NCBI GenBank assembly: GCA_017462915.1
Contig: JAFTQG010000010.1
Span: forward strand, 20,566 to 84,565
Source: Prevotella sp.
GTDB lineage: Bacteria; Bacteroidota; Bacteroidia; Bacteroidales; Bacteroidaceae
Direction of reading: 5' to 3'
DNA length: 64,000 bases
A program made the position numbers and the translations under genes. The notes under the pieces are model-generated. The model saw only the letters and a program-made list of their open reading frames with translations. It searched no databases and was not told where the DNA came from. Each line of letters opens with the position of its first letter. Position 1 is the first letter of the stretch. This document shows positions 1-8,912 of the stretch, piece by piece.

Positions 1-1341
1 TATTCGCATCTTCGGAGCAGTTATTGCTGCTGCAGGTATCTCGGGGACAGGCTGTACAGATTTTTCAACCTTCTCGGATTGCGCAGACATTGGCACTCCA
101 CCTCCCTGCAGTACCGTCTGCTGGGTATTTTGCAAGGAAGAAACAGCCCCAGCCACCTGTACTGCCGGTTCAAGCTGTTTTGGAGTTATTTTGCTGAACA
201 GGGATTTCAATCTTCGCCCCAAACGGGGCGCCCCGTCACCGGTGTCCGCAGGTTGTGTTATTTGCGCCACCTCGATAAGCGTTATCTCGACAAGGAGGCG
301 TTTATTGCTGCTCATGCGGTAATTGAGGTCACAGCGTGTAAGTATCTGCAAAGCCTTGTACAGGAAAGTGGCAGGGCATTTCTGCGCCTGCTCCTGATAG
401 CGCTGTGCATATCTTTTGCTGGCCTCAAGGAGCGGTATTGTCTGCGCATCCTTAGCCATCATCACATTACGGATATGCTCGGCAAATCCGCTGATGATAT
501 TCCCTCCATCCATTCCGTCAGCAAGCATCCTGTTGAGAAGAACCATTGCTTCGGCACACTTGTTCTGAAGGCTGAGATCTACAAGCTGGAAATAATCGTC
601 TATATCAAGAAGATTCAAATCCTTGATTACCTTTTCCAAGGTTATATCTCCCTGACAGAATGATGCGGCTTGATCGAAAATGGACAGAGCGTCTCGCATT
701 CCGCCATCAGCCTTTTCTGCAATGACCTCTAAAGCCTCCTCCTCATAAGTATACCCTTCACGCTCAGCAATCATTTTCAGATGCTTTACCGTATTCGGTA
801 CTGTCATCCTGTCAAAGTCATATATCTGGCAACGTGAGAGTATTGTCGGCAGCAGTTTGTTCTTCTCCGTTGTAGCAAGGATGAAAATGACGTATGAAGG
901 CGGCTCTTCAAGTGTCTTTAGGAAAGCGTTAAAAGCCTGTGTGGAGAGCATGTGTACCTCGTCGATGATGAAGACCTTATATTTGCCTATCTGAGGCGGG
1001 ATACGTGTCTGCTCCATCAATTGCTTGATGTTCTCCACAGAGTTATTCGATGCGGCATCAAGCTCAAAGACATTATAGGAGCGTTGTTCGGCAAAAGCCC
1101 TGCAGCTCTCACATTCACCGCAAGCATCACCGTCGGCAGACGGATTCTCGCAGTTGATTGTCTTTGCGAAGATACGCGCACAAGTCGTCTTGCCGACACC
1201 ACGAGGACCGCAAAAAAGGAATGCATGAGCAAGCTTTCCCGACTTTACAGCATTCTTCAGCGTTGTGGTCAGAGCCTCCTGCCCCACAACAGACGCGAAG
1301 GATGCCGGACGGTACTTACGTGCTGAAACCTGGTATTCCAT
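1..1341 (-). CDS. dnaX: DNA polymerase III subunit gamma/tau (3' end outside window)
   Basis: This is the clamp-loader ATPase of the replicative polymerase. The ATG at 1341 opens 447 codons without a stop to the window edge, so the C-terminus is missing. The protein starts MEYQVSARKYRP, the typical DnaX start. A Walker A motif GPRGVGKT lies at residues 45-52, a four-cysteine zinc module at Cys64, 74, 77 and 80, a DEVH Walker B follows, and the arginine-finger motif LSRC comes after that. After about residue 370 the sequence turns low-complexity (Gln/Pro/Lys), as in the tau linker. It has no same-strand neighbour in view; a -7 box lies 32 bp upstream of the start. The identification is firm; only the length is unknown. 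Confidence 0.96.
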   Translation of the reverse strand, partial: MEYQVSARKYRPASFASVVGQEALTTTLKNAVKSGKLAHAFLFCGPRGVGKTTCARIFAKTINCENPSADGDACGECESCRAFAEQRSYNVFELDAASNNSVENIKQLMEQTRIPPQIGKYKVFIIDEVHMLSTQAFNAFLKTLEEPPSYVIFILATTEKNKLLPTILSRCQIYDFDRMTVPNTVKHLKMIAEREGYTYEEEALEVIAEKADGGMRDALSIFDQAASFCQGDITLEKVIKDLNLLDIDDYFQLVDLSLQNKCAEAMVLLNRMLADGMDGGNIISGFAEHIRNVMMAKDAQTIPLLEASKRYAQRYQEQAQKCPATFLYKALQILTRCDLNYRMSSNKRLLVEITLIEVAQITQPADTGDGAPRLGRRLKSLFSKITPKQLEPAVQVAGAVSSLQNTQQTVLQGGGVPMSAQSEKVEKSVQPVPEIPAAAITAPKMRI

Positions 1342-1372
1342 AAAACAGTTTTTCGGTTATTGTTATTTTTCG

Positions 1373-1380
1373 CAAAGTTA
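1373..1380 (-). promoter_or_regulatory. -7 promoter element for dnaX
   Basis: On the minus strand this reads TAACTTTG, matching the Bacteroidetes TAnnTTTG -7 consensus, 32 bp ahead of the dnaX ATG. I see no clear -33 TTTG at the right distance. Confidence 0.45.
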
Positions 1381-1501
1381 CGAAAAATGGTCGAGATATA
1401 AAAAATGTGTCTGATAAATTAAGAAATTATAAGGAACGGATGATTTTACAAACAAATCTTAATTATTATAGTATCCATAATGAAAGTACGGGAATTTTGT
1501 T

Positions 1502-1509
1502 TACTTTTG
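1502..1509 (+). promoter_or_regulatory. -7 promoter element for the DivIC/FtsB-like gene
   Basis: TACTTTTG matches TAnnTTTG and sits 25 bp upstream of the ATG at 1535. No matching -33 box is visible. Confidence 0.45.
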
Positions 1510-1534
1510 CATGTAACTATTTTTCGTGGCAAGA

Positions 1535-1882
1535 ATGAACAAAACAGCTTTATACAGCATACTTTCACGATATAAATACCTGATTACTTTCATCATCGGT
1601 ATATTTATCGTCGGTTTCGCGGACTCCAACAGTCTGTACCACCGTGTATTGCTTCAGTATGAGATACAGGACTTGAAATCCGAGATAGAACAATATACAA
1701 AAATATACGAGGACGACAAAAGTCAACTACGTGATCTTGAACGTGATCCAAGAAATATTGAGCGTATAGCCCGTGAGCGCTATTTCATGAAAACAGACGA
1801 TGAAGACATTTTTGTGCTCAGTACAGATCCACGTTCCATCAATGATTTCCCAACAAACAAAAGTGATGAGTCAGAACATTAA
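1535..1882 (+). CDS. DivIC/FtsB-family septum formation initiator
   Basis: A small bitopic cell-division protein of 115 residues. It has a short basic N-terminus, one membrane segment at about residues 15-32, then a heptad-rich coiled coil (about 42-70) followed by the RDPRNIERIARERYFM-type motif found in DivIC/FtsB proteins. In that family the protein joins FtsL and FtsQ/DivIB at the septum. I chose the ATG at 1535; an in-frame GTG at 1526 is possible and would add three residues. The next gene starts inside its last codons, so the two are translationally coupled. I am sure of the family, but cannot say which of the FtsB/DivIC names fits best. Confidence 0.85.
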   Translation: MNKTALYSILSRYKYLITFIIGIFIVGFADSNSLYHRVLLQYEIQDLKSEIEQYTKIYEDDKSQLRDLERDPRNIERIARERYFMKTDDEDIFVLSTDPRSINDFPTNKSDESEH

Positions 1883-2324
1883 ATACAGGAATAATAACAG
1901 AAATGGCATCATAATGCTCCTTGGTGGATTTATGATGGTCGTATGCACAGGTCTTCTTATTGTATCAATGCTTATGTCAGATACCAGATGGGCATCTGTT
2001 GTTGTCAAAATCGTCCCTTGGATGTATCTTGCCGGGGCAACAGTCTATGTGATAGCTCAGCGTATGGACATCAAAGTAAAAGAGTCACTGACCCTGAAAC
2101 GGCTATATTCCATACAACTAATTTCCGGAATATGCTTTATCTTGGCGGGAATATTCATGGTTGAACATGTTTACCATTTCATACAGCCCCTTGTTGTCAA
2201 CAGCATTGACAGCTATTTCACATACATTCAAATTGTTCACAACAACTGGGTCGTATTGCTTTTGGTAGGTGCAATATTGCAGATGTATACTGCGCACAGA
2301 ATATCGTATGAGATGAGAAAATAG
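1866..2324 (+). CDS. Conserved membrane protein, four predicted TM segments
   Basis: 152 residues starting MSQNIKYRNN. The ATG at 1866 overlaps the 3' end of the division gene by 17 bp, and this start fits better than the ATG at 1800 deep inside that gene. Four hydrophobic segments are visible, at about residues 14-34, 46-62, 80-100 and 122-142. There are no catalytic motifs. The pairing with a DivIC-like gene suggests an envelope role, but that is inference only. I do not recognise a characterised family. Confidence 0.75.
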   Translation: MSQNIKYRNNNRNGIIMLLGGFMMVVCTGLLIVSMLMSDTRWASVVVKIVPWMYLAGATVYVIAQRMDIKVKESLTLKRLYSIQLISGICFILAGIFMVEHVYHFIQPLVVNSIDSYFTYIQIVHNNWVVLLLVGAILQMYTAHRISYEMRK

Positions 2325-2399
2325 TCTTAAAAACCTATAAAACATAACAGAATAGAATTAAATTGACTGAATTTATTTTCATTCTTAGATATATCACAG

Positions 2400-2407
2400 T
2401 AACTTTG
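2400..2407 (+). promoter_or_regulatory. -7 promoter element for the DUF4369 lipoprotein gene
   Basis: TAACTTTG matches TAnnTTTG and lies 35 bp ahead of the start codon. No -33 TTTG stands at 19-21 bp. Confidence 0.45.
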
Positions 2408-2442
2408 CAGAGCATTAGCAAACAGACTTCTACCTTAACTCC

Positions 2443-3225
2443 ATGAAGAAAATACTATACACCATATTGACAGTCCTGACCTGCACCTCTTGTTCAAAAT
2501 CATTCGAGGTGCAAGGAACTTCAAACATATCAACACTCGACGGCCGGATGCTGTATCTGAAAACCGTCAAGGACGGCAAACTGAAAAGCATCGACTCCTG
2601 TGAGGTTGTACATGGCCAATTCAAATTCTCCGGGGCAACAGACTCTGTATGTATGGCTACAATTTTCATGGACGAAGAGAGCGTCATGCCTATCGTCCTT
2701 GAAGAAGGGAAAATATCAATCCAGCTTAACAACACAAAACAGAACTGTACCGGCACAGAACTTAACGACAAGCTGTTTCAATTTATAGACAATTACAATA
2801 AATTACAGAGCCAGTATAGTGACCTTTCACACCGTGAGAACCAAGCCATCATGGACGGTGAGGATATGAATGCTGTCTACAAGAGCATTACAGCAGATGC
2901 CGAACGTATAGCCATGGAGCAGGACAAACTGATAACAGGCTTCATCTGTGACAACTTTGACAATATCCTTGGCCCTGGCGTGTTCATGATGATAACTTCA
3001 GGGTATGAATATCCTGAACTGACCCCATGGATAGAGGATATCATGAGCAAGGCTACCGATACATTCAAGACCAATAGCTATGTGAAAGATTACATGGATG
3101 CCGCGCAGCGCAACCAGAATATAATGAACGGCATGGAGACTCCGGCACCACAGCCACAAGCCCCAATAGGCACAAGTGACGTTATGCCTCCAACTCCTGC
3201 TGAGATGGCAGCTCCCGCTGAGTAG
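2443..3225 (+). CDS. DUF4369-domain lipoprotein
   Basis: 260 residues with a lipoprotein signal peptide (MKKILYTILTVLTCTSC, lipidated Cys near position 17). Residues about 24-115 resemble DUF4369, the N-terminal domain that in Bacteroidetes often precedes an AhpC/TSA thioredoxin domain. Here no CxxC thioredoxin domain follows; the rest is helical and ends in a Pro/Ala-rich tail. It may therefore be a stand-alone DUF4369 lipoprotein. The gene ends 19 bp before the likely start of pyrC, so the two may be cotranscribed. The function is unknown. Confidence 0.8.
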   Translation: MKKILYTILTVLTCTSCSKSFEVQGTSNISTLDGRMLYLKTVKDGKLKSIDSCEVVHGQFKFSGATDSVCMATIFMDEESVMPIVLEEGKISIQLNNTKQNCTGTELNDKLFQFIDNYNKLQSQYSDLSHRENQAIMDGEDMNAVYKSITADAERIAMEQDKLITGFICDNFDNILGPGVFMMITSGYEYPELTPWIEDIMSKATDTFKTNSYVKDYMDAAQRNQNIMNGMETPAPQPQAPIGTSDVMPPTPAEMAAPAE

Positions 3226-3244
3226 TGACTCAAAACAGAATACT

Positions 3245-4615
3245 TTGAACATACTTATAAAAAACGGAACTATTGTCAATGAAGGGAAGTCTTTTATTGG
3301 CAGTATTATAGTAGAAGACGACAAGATCAAAGCCAGCTTGCCGTATACAGAAACACCCCGTGGCGTCTATGACAAGGAAATAGATGCCACGGGGTGTTTT
3401 GTTATACCTGGAGTGATAGATTCACATGTACATTTCCGCGAACCAGGACTTACACACAAGGCTGATATCGAGAGTGAAAGCCGTGCTGCCGCGTATGGTG
3501 GTGTGACAACATATTTTGATATGCCTAACACAAAGCCACAGACTACAAGTCTTGAAGCTTTGGAGGAAAAATTCCGTATAGCAAGGGATAAGAGCCATGT
3601 CAATTACAGTTTCTTCTTTGGAGCTGCAAGCGACAACGCAGAGATTTTGAGGAACATCGACCGGCATAGCATTCCCGGATTGAAGCTGTTCATGGGCAGT
3701 TCTACAGGCAATATGCTGGTAGACAAGGATGAAGCTTTAGAACACATCTTTCAAATCTCCAAGACCCTTGACATGCCTCTGATGGTACACTGCGAAGACA
3801 GCACTGTCATAAATGCAAATATGGAGAAGGCAAAAGCCTTATATGGCGAAGACCCGGACATCATACATCATCCAGAGATACGTTCTTCCGAAGCCTGCAT
3901 CAAATCGGCAAGTAAGGGTTTGACGCTTGCAATGAAATACGGTACAAGACTTCATCTGGCTCATGTCTCGACACAAGAAGAACTTGCTCTTGTAAAAGAG
4001 CAGAACGCAAGATGCCAAGAGAACCGTACAGAGTCACCAACCCAGATAACATGTGAGGCGACAGTAAGCCACCTGCTGTTCTGCGACAAAGATTATGAGA
4101 CCCTTGGCACGCGTATAAAATGCAACCCAGCTATAAAGACATTTTCAGACAAGGAGGCACTACGTAGAGGACTTTCTGACGGCACGATATTCACGATAGG
4201 TACAGACCACGCCCCGCACACTCTTGACGAGAAAAAAGGCGGAGCATCAAAAGCCGTGTCAGGTATGCCGATGCTGCAATTCTCGTTGGTCTCCATGCTG
4301 TCACTTGTAGATGAAGGAGTCTTGTCCATGGAACGTATGGTAGAACTGATGTGTCATAATCCCGCACAGCTGTTCTCTGTCCGTGAACGAGGTTTTCTCC
4401 GTAAGAACTACAAAGCGGATATTGTAATAGTATCAAGGAATATACCGGAATGGACTCTTACATCCGATGACATACAAAGCAAATGTCACTGGAGCCCGCT
4501 TGAAGGAAAGACATTCCGCTGGCGCGTCGTCCATACAATATGCAACGGCAAGCATATATTTGATAATGGTGTATTTGACGAAAACTCACGTGGCGAAGAA
4601 GTCTGTTTCCGCTGA
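3245..4615 (+). CDS. pyrC: Dihydroorotase
   Basis: Converts carbamoyl-aspartate to dihydroorotate in pyrimidine synthesis. This is a class I amidohydrolase of 456 residues if it begins at the TTG at 3245 (MNILIKNGTI). The upstream ATG at 3176 lies inside the preceding gene and gives an extension without homology character, so I reject it. The metal ligands His61 and His63 sit in the motif DSHVHFREPG. DMPNTKP, the GLKLF lysine motif, HCED, LAHVST and the DHAPH motif all follow in order. The gene is complete and the residues are intact. A TTG start and tight spacing suggest expression tied to the upstream lipoprotein gene. Confidence 0.94.
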   Translation: MNILIKNGTIVNEGKSFIGSIIVEDDKIKASLPYTETPRGVYDKEIDATGCFVIPGVIDSHVHFREPGLTHKADIESESRAAAYGGVTTYFDMPNTKPQTTSLEALEEKFRIARDKSHVNYSFFFGAASDNAEILRNIDRHSIPGLKLFMGSSTGNMLVDKDEALEHIFQISKTLDMPLMVHCEDSTVINANMEKAKALYGEDPDIIHHPEIRSSEACIKSASKGLTLAMKYGTRLHLAHVSTQEELALVKEQNARCQENRTESPTQITCEATVSHLLFCDKDYETLGTRIKCNPAIKTFSDKEALRRGLSDGTIFTIGTDHAPHTLDEKKGGASKAVSGMPMLQFSLVSMLSLVDEGVLSMERMVELMCHNPAQLFSVRERGFLRKNYKADIVIVSRNIPEWTLTSDDIQSKCHWSPLEGKTFRWRVVHTICNGKHIFDNGVFDENSRGEEVCFR

Positions 4616-4688
4616 TTATACACGATTATCCGCAATGATACCATAGAGCAATTATGGAAACGGCCATAATGCTCCAATAAACAATTCT

Positions 4689-5585
4689 ATGACAATGAAA
4701 CATTACTATAATAATACTCCTCAAGATTATACTTATATTCAAGTAGAATATGAAGCACCGCTGCTCGATTATCTCCTGAAAAACGTGAAGATGTCACGCA
4801 ACAAGATAAAGGACACGCTGCAAGGAAGAGGCATCAAGGTCGGCGGAAAGACTGTCACACAGTTTGATTACCCATTGAAGCGCGGCATGAAACTGGCGAT
4901 TTCCAAATCGAAGCGCAATGACACTTTCAAATCAAAATGGGTCAAAATCGTATATGAAGACCGCTACCTCATTGTCATAGAGAAAATGCCTGGAATCCTC
5001 TCCATGGCAGGAGCACACACCACACTTAACGTCAAGACTGTCCTTGATGAATATTTCCAGAAGACACGCCAGAAATGCCGTGCCCACACGGTGCATCGCC
5101 TGGACCGTGACACAAGCGGACTCATGGTCTACGCCAAGGACATGGAGACGGAACAGATACTTGAACATAACTGGCACGATATAGTATTCGACCGCAGATA
5201 TGTCGCCGTCGTCTCAGGCGAGATGGAAGAAGACCGAGGCACCGTGGCAAACTGGCTGAAAGACAACAAGGCATATATAACCTACAGTTCACCTGTGGAC
5301 AATGGAGGAAAATACGCCGTTACACATTACCAGACACTGGCACGTACCACAGAGCACTCACTTGTAGAATACAAACTGGAGACAGGACGCAAGAATCAGA
5401 TTCGCGTGCATACAGCAGACCTTGGACATCCCGTATGCGGTGACGTCAAGTACGGTAATGGAGACAATCCTCTGCACCGCCTATGCCTACACGCTTACAT
5501 GCTGTGCTTCTATCATCCTGTGACAAGAGAGCCGATGGAGTTCAGCACTCCGATACCAACGACTTTCCGCAAGCTCTTCAAATAG
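4689..5585 (+). CDS. RluA-family rRNA/tRNA pseudouridine synthase
   Basis: 298 residues. The N-terminal ~85 residues resemble an S4-type RNA-binding region (LLDYLLKNVKMSRNKIKDTL, then a glycine-turn GGK). The catalytic domain holds the HRLDRDTSG motif with the nucleophilic Asp, and the C-terminal motif LETGRKNQIRVH. It isomerises uridine in structural RNA; the target cannot be read from the sequence. It sits 73 bp after pyrC on the same strand. A second ATG two codons downstream (4695) is an equally possible start. Confidence 0.9.
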   Translation: MTMKHYYNNTPQDYTYIQVEYEAPLLDYLLKNVKMSRNKIKDTLQGRGIKVGGKTVTQFDYPLKRGMKLAISKSKRNDTFKSKWVKIVYEDRYLIVIEKMPGILSMAGAHTTLNVKTVLDEYFQKTRQKCRAHTVHRLDRDTSGLMVYAKDMETEQILEHNWHDIVFDRRYVAVVSGEMEEDRGTVANWLKDNKAYITYSSPVDNGGKYAVTHYQTLARTTEHSLVEYKLETGRKNQIRVHTADLGHPVCGDVKYGNGDNPLHRLCLHAYMLCFYHPVTREPMEFSTPIPTTFRKLFK

Positions 5586-5659
5586 ACAAAGGATGCATCA
5601 CTATATGTAACAAATCATATATCCCACAAACATAACAAGACAAAGACAATAACGCAACC

Positions 5660-5812
5660 ATGGAAAATCTTACATACTATATCCTGTGCATCGTAGCCTT
5701 TATCATCGGCGTATGGCTTGTAAAAAGATGCGTAGGATGCCTTATACGCTCTGCCATAACCATCATTATCATTGCCGGTCTGGCATATATTTACTTCAAT
5801 TTCTACTCATAA
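5660..5812 (+). CDS. Small membrane protein, 50 residues
   Basis: A short reading frame from ATG 5660 to TAA 5812. It codes for two hydrophobic stretches (about residues 5-20 and 30-46) joined by a basic loop holding a KRCVGC motif. The frame lies 74 bp after the pseudouridine synthase and before the rpsP promoter. The codon use is normal for the region and the reading frame is clean, which supports a real gene, but I know no family. It could be a two-helix inner-membrane protein. Confidence 0.55.
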   Translation: MENLTYYILCIVAFIIGVWLVKRCVGCLIRSAITIIIIAGLAYIYFNFYS

Positions 5813-5879
5813 ACCGATAAAAAACGTTAAATGTTGCATTTATACGTATTACATAATGCGGTAATTGATTAAAAATGAG

Positions 5880-5887
5880 TAACTTTG
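5880..5887 (+). promoter_or_regulatory. -7 promoter element for rpsP
   Basis: TAACTTTG matches TAnnTTTG, 81 bp before the rpsP ATG. It predicts an mRNA leader of about 75 nt that starts close to the first of two hairpins. Confidence 0.55.
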
Positions 5888-5892
5888 CATCC

Positions 5893-5947
5893 GCTCCCAC
5901 GTGTTGGGAGCATATTATCTAATTATTAACCGCGGCACGTGTGCCGC
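5893..5947 (+). promoter_or_regulatory. rpsP leader with two short hairpins
   Basis: Two perfect inverted repeats occupy the 5' leader. The first is GCTCCCA/TGGGAGC (5893-5899 and 5905-5911) around a CGTGT loop. The second is GCGGCAC/GTGCCGC (5932-5938 and 5941-5947), 21 bp before the start codon. Both carry the sequence CACGTGT at the top. This layout fits autoregulation by a ribosomal protein, but the sequence alone does not prove it. Confidence 0.45.
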
Positions 5948-5968
5948 ACAAAACAATTATTTAAAACT

Positions 5969-6499
5969 ATGGCAACAAAAATTCGCCTCCAGCGTGGTGG
6001 TCGTAAGAACTACGCATTCTACAGTGTTGTAATCGCAGACTCACGTGCTCCACGTGACGGCCGTTTCATCGAGAAAATCGGAACTTACAACCCTAACACA
6101 GACCCTGCAACTGTTGATATCAACTTTGAGCGTGCTCTCTACTGGGTAGAGTGCGGTGCACAGCCAACAGACACAGTACGCAACATCCTCAGCAGAGAGG
6201 GAGTCTACCTCATGAAGCATCTCAAGGGTGGTGTAAAGAAGGGAGCATTCGACGAGTCTGCCGTACAGCAGAAGTTCGATGCTTGGAAGCAGGCTAAGGC
6301 AAACGGTTTTGACGCTGCAAAGGCAGCCGTTGCAAAGGCTAAGGACGAGGCAAAGGCTACACAGCTTGCTGCTGAGAAAGCTCAGAACGACGCTAAAGCA
6401 AAGGCTGTAGCTGAGAAGAAGGCTGCCGCTGCTGCCGCAAAGGCTGAAGCAGAAGCTGCTGCCACTGCAGAAGAGACAACAGAGACAGCAGAGGCTTAA
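5969..6499 (+). CDS. rpsP: 30S ribosomal protein S16 with long Ala/Lys-rich tail
   Basis: A small-subunit ribosomal protein of 176 residues starting [13 protein letters not shown]. The canonical S16 fold spans about residues 1-80 ([21 protein letters not shown], then [12 protein letters not shown]). The rest is a highly charged Ala/Lys/Glu extension, which makes the protein about twice the usual bacterial length. Such tails are known in Bacteroidetes S16. The ATG at 5969 is used rather than the upstream in-frame ATG at 5939, which falls in the leader hairpin. It is a single-gene transcript with its own promoter and terminator. Confidence 0.96.
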   Translation: MATKIRLQRGGRKNYAFYSVVIADSRAPRDGRFIEKIGTYNPNTDPATVDINFERALYWVECGAQPTDTVRNILSREGVYLMKHLKGGVKKGAFDESAVQQKFDAWKQAKANGFDAAKAAVAKAKDEAKATQLAAEKAQNDAKAKAVAEKKAAAAAAKAEAEAAATAEETTETAEA

Positions 6500-6550
6500 A
6501 TCAAACAACCCTCTACAATCTCTTTACAGTCTTATCTGTAGAGATATCTA

Positions 6551-6602
6551 AAATCCACATACATCCAGCAAATTCCTTCGGATGTATGTGGATTTCTTTT
6601 TA
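6551..6602 (+). terminator. Intrinsic terminator of rpsP
   Basis: A 16-bp perfect stem (6551-6566 with 6580-6595, arm AAATCCACATACATCC) is followed by CTTTTTAT. It lies 52 bp after the rpsP stop codon. Confidence 0.9.
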
Positions 6603-6730
6603 TCGGTAGAAAGACTTGACTGTTGCGGCACTAAGACTCCGTCAACTTCACATCAGCAATTAGGACTAAAGTGGCATAAATCATCATCTACACACAGACA
6701 TAATCCATTGGACAATTATACACTCATGAA

Positions 6731-6812
6731 AAAAAGGTAACCCTTCACTTACTGAAAGGTTACCTTTTATCTTGTAAAGGGTTACCTTACACATCATCAA
6801 GGGTAACCCTAT
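6731..6812. repeat. 22-nt phased dyad-repeat array 1 (four GGTAACC/GGTTACC units)
   Basis: Four copies of a short dyad with core GGTNACC, usually flanked by A and T runs. The centres are at 6739, 6761, 6783 and 6805, exactly 22 nt apart. The 15 nt between cores are not conserved. The array lies between the convergent genes rpsP and the DUF3332 gene. The rest of this gene-free stretch (6604-6730 and 6813-7006) shows only an imperfect hairpin around 6850-6880 (GTAGTC...GACTAC). Confidence 0.85.
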
Positions 6813-7006
6813 AAAATAAAAGTATGATGGCTGATGTATAATTTCCTGTAGTCCACGGGTATATATCCCATAGACTACATCTTGCAATCAAGATAAATCT
6901 CTCCGAAACTGTATGGATTGAACTTCATTTTTCTTAAAGAGTACAGAATATGCCCTATATGCTCCTCATAAAAAACGAGTCTCTTTATCCATACATGGAG
7001 CAACAT

Positions 7007-7558
7007 CTATCTCATTGCCCAATAGGTACCGCCATTGACAGCCATGCGCACCTGATGCACACCGTAATCGTTGAGCGACACGTCCATCCTGTTGCCGTCC
7101 GGCAATGTCGCCTTTATAGTACCGTCCTGGTTAAACCGGAACAGCTCTATACGCTTGCCGTCCTCAATCCGCGACCATGAGTCGGATGCATCGTCGTGTA
7201 CGAGCCGTACCAGTTCTCCTTCCGGTGTGGTAATCTCGTATCCGTCCTTCAAGGTCTTCACGGCATAGTAGCGACCGTCCTCACCCATCACCTTACGTGT
7301 CTTGCCTATATTGCCGGCGACAGGATTGCTACCCGACCAGAACTCAATGGTGTTGAACAGAAGGGCATCTGCCACTCCCGACAGCACATAGACCGGTGAT
7401 ATCAGGATGAATATCACTTCATTAAGGAATTTGCTCTTCGTTGCACTACGGTTCCATGTGGAGAGTTTATTGAACAGACCGAACGAACCCAGACAGGAAT
7501 TTGTCAGCAACCCCAAAGCGATGGCCATGGAAACCACACGAATGTTCTTTCTTCTCAT
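7007..7558 (-). CDS. DUF3332-like lipoprotein
   Basis: 183 residues, with a signal peptide ending in a lipobox (LLTNSC, Cys near position 22). The sequence SCLGSFGLFNKLSTWN followed by two hydrophobic segments (about 47-65) and a C-terminal beta-rich part resembles DUF3332, a family of unknown function. The gene ends near the convergent repeat array. It is 96 bp downstream of an acetyltransferase gene on the same strand and could be the last gene of that transcript. No catalytic residues are evident. Confidence 0.75.
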   Translation of the reverse strand: MRRKNIRVVSMAIALGLLTNSCLGSFGLFNKLSTWNRSATKSKFLNEVIFILISPVYVLSGVADALLFNTIEFWSGSNPVAGNIGKTRKVMGEDGRYYAVKTLKDGYEITTPEGELVRLVHDDASDSWSRIEDGKRIELFRFNQDGTIKATLPDGNRMDVSLNDYGVHQVRMAVNGGTYWAMR

Positions 7559-7654
7559 ATTTTCAAATGTTTTTAGGTGAATTAAAATTACAGTATCAGA
7601 AACATCAAACAGCAGAGTCTCTGATTAACCAAAAGACATACCCAGGACGTTCCT

Positions 7655-8197
7655 TCAGCTTCCAGCAGAATGCTCTTCCGCCGTAAGACGCATGAAGTGT
7701 TCGTCATGCATGTCTCCAAGCAGTGATTGCCTCGAATATTCTGTATGGTGATAGGTGAAACCGCATTTCTCAGCCACACGACGCGACCTGTCATTGCCGT
7801 CATAATAACCAATCCATACAGCAGACTGTCCAAGAATATCAAAGCATCGGCAGACAAGTCCACGCACAGCTTCCGTCATCAGTCCCTGTCCCCAATATGG
7901 CGCGCCAAGCCAGTATCCGATCTCCGCCTCGCCGACAGCCATGCCGTCTCTTAAGACTATACCACAGCATCCTATCGGTTCGCCTGTGGCTTTCAACACT
8001 ATAGCATACGTCTCCGGAGCGGCGAAGACTGTACGGATGACTTCAAGACTATTGTCTATAGATTCATGTGGCGGCCACCCTGCCGCAGGACCTACAGCCG
8101 GGTCACTGGCATATCTATACAATATCTCCGCATCATCTTCCCGCCAAGGGCGCAGTATCAGGCGAGGTGTTTCAATATTAATTGTTTTTACATCCAT
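7655..8197 (-). CDS. GNAT acetyltransferase, RimJ/RimL type
   Basis: 180 residues starting [18 protein letters not shown], the usual opening of the Acetyltransf_3 group that acts on N-termini or small amines. The acetyl-CoA binding segment reads [20 protein letters not shown] place the start at 8197; the upstream in-frame ATG at 8239 adds an atypical leader. The substrate is unknown. It follows the cobalamin adenosyltransferase by 126 bp on the same strand. Confidence 0.82.
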   Translation of the reverse strand: MDVKTINIETPRLILRPWREDDAEILYRYASDPAVGPAAGWPPHESIDNSLEVIRTVFAAPETYAIVLKATGEPIGCCGIVLRDGMAVGEAEIGYWLGAPYWGQGLMTEAVRGLVCRCFDILGQSAVWIGYYDGNDRSRRVAEKCGFTYHHTEYSRQSLLGDMHDEHFMRLTAEEHSAGS

Positions 8198-8323
8198 ACT
8201 ATATGATTTTACAATGACTTTCACAAGAATCTCCAGCACATGTAATCATCGCATCATCGTCCTAAGACATTTTCAGCTATCCCATATCATAGCCTATCGA
8301 TGCAAGAGAAATACATTGAGCCG

Positions 8324-8854
8324 TCACGCTACAAGACGTGCGAGGACAAAAAAGAAATCCGACAGACGGTTGACATACGCCATGACATTCCCGTCTACCT
8401 CCACACCGTTCCCGGCAAGGCGCAAGATATTGCGCTCTGCACGACGGCATACTGTACGGCAGATATGGGCCTGTGCAGCCATGGCGTTGCCCCCGGGGAT
8501 GATGAACGACCGTAGAGGAGGTAGCTGTCCGTCAATATGGTCGATGGCTTTCTCTACGGCAAGAACCATCTCTGCTGTGACAATGCATGATGGATGCAAC
8601 TCGGTGGTGCTCGTGTCTGTAGCCAGATAGCCGCCTACAGCAAACAGTTCCTGCTGTATGCGGGCAAGAATATCTGCCACAAAGGCAGCGTTGTCACCCG
8701 TCATCTCTGCCTTGCACAACACAGCAAGCATCCCCACATGAGCATTGAGCTCATCGACAGTGCCGTAACTCTCAAGCCTGTCGCTGCATTTCGACACCCT
8801 CTTGCCTCCCACAAGCGATGTCATGCCTTTATCTCCGGTCTTTGTATATATCAT
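8324..8854 (-). CDS. ATP:cob(I)alamin adenosyltransferase, PduO type
   Basis: Transfers the 5'-deoxyadenosyl group of ATP to cob(I)alamin, giving the coenzyme used by methylmalonyl-CoA mutase. 176 residues. The ATP-binding N-terminus MIYTKTGDKGMTSLVGG, the RVSKCSDRLESYGTVDELN motif and the late RTVCRRAERNI motif are all present. It lies 58 bp downstream of the symporter gene at 8913-10520 and so at the end of a B12-related cluster. It may also serve the propionate pathway, whose decarboxylase genes lie at 54.6-57.3 kb. Confidence 0.93.
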   Translation of the reverse strand: MIYTKTGDKGMTSLVGGKRVSKCSDRLESYGTVDELNAHVGMLAVLCKAEMTGDNAAFVADILARIQQELFAVGGYLATDTSTTELHPSCIVTAEMVLAVEKAIDHIDGQLPPLRSFIIPGGNAMAAQAHICRTVCRRAERNILRLAGNGVEVDGNVMAYVNRLSDFFFVLARLVA

Positions 8855-8912
8855 AGCCGTAATAGTTTTCTTATTATATCAATATAAAAGCCGTTGAATC
8901 TTGAGACTCCTG

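Noticed and set aside
79-663. Plus-strand frame of 194 codons opposite dnaX
   Set aside because: The minus strand here clearly encodes DnaX; the plus-strand translation resembles no protein.
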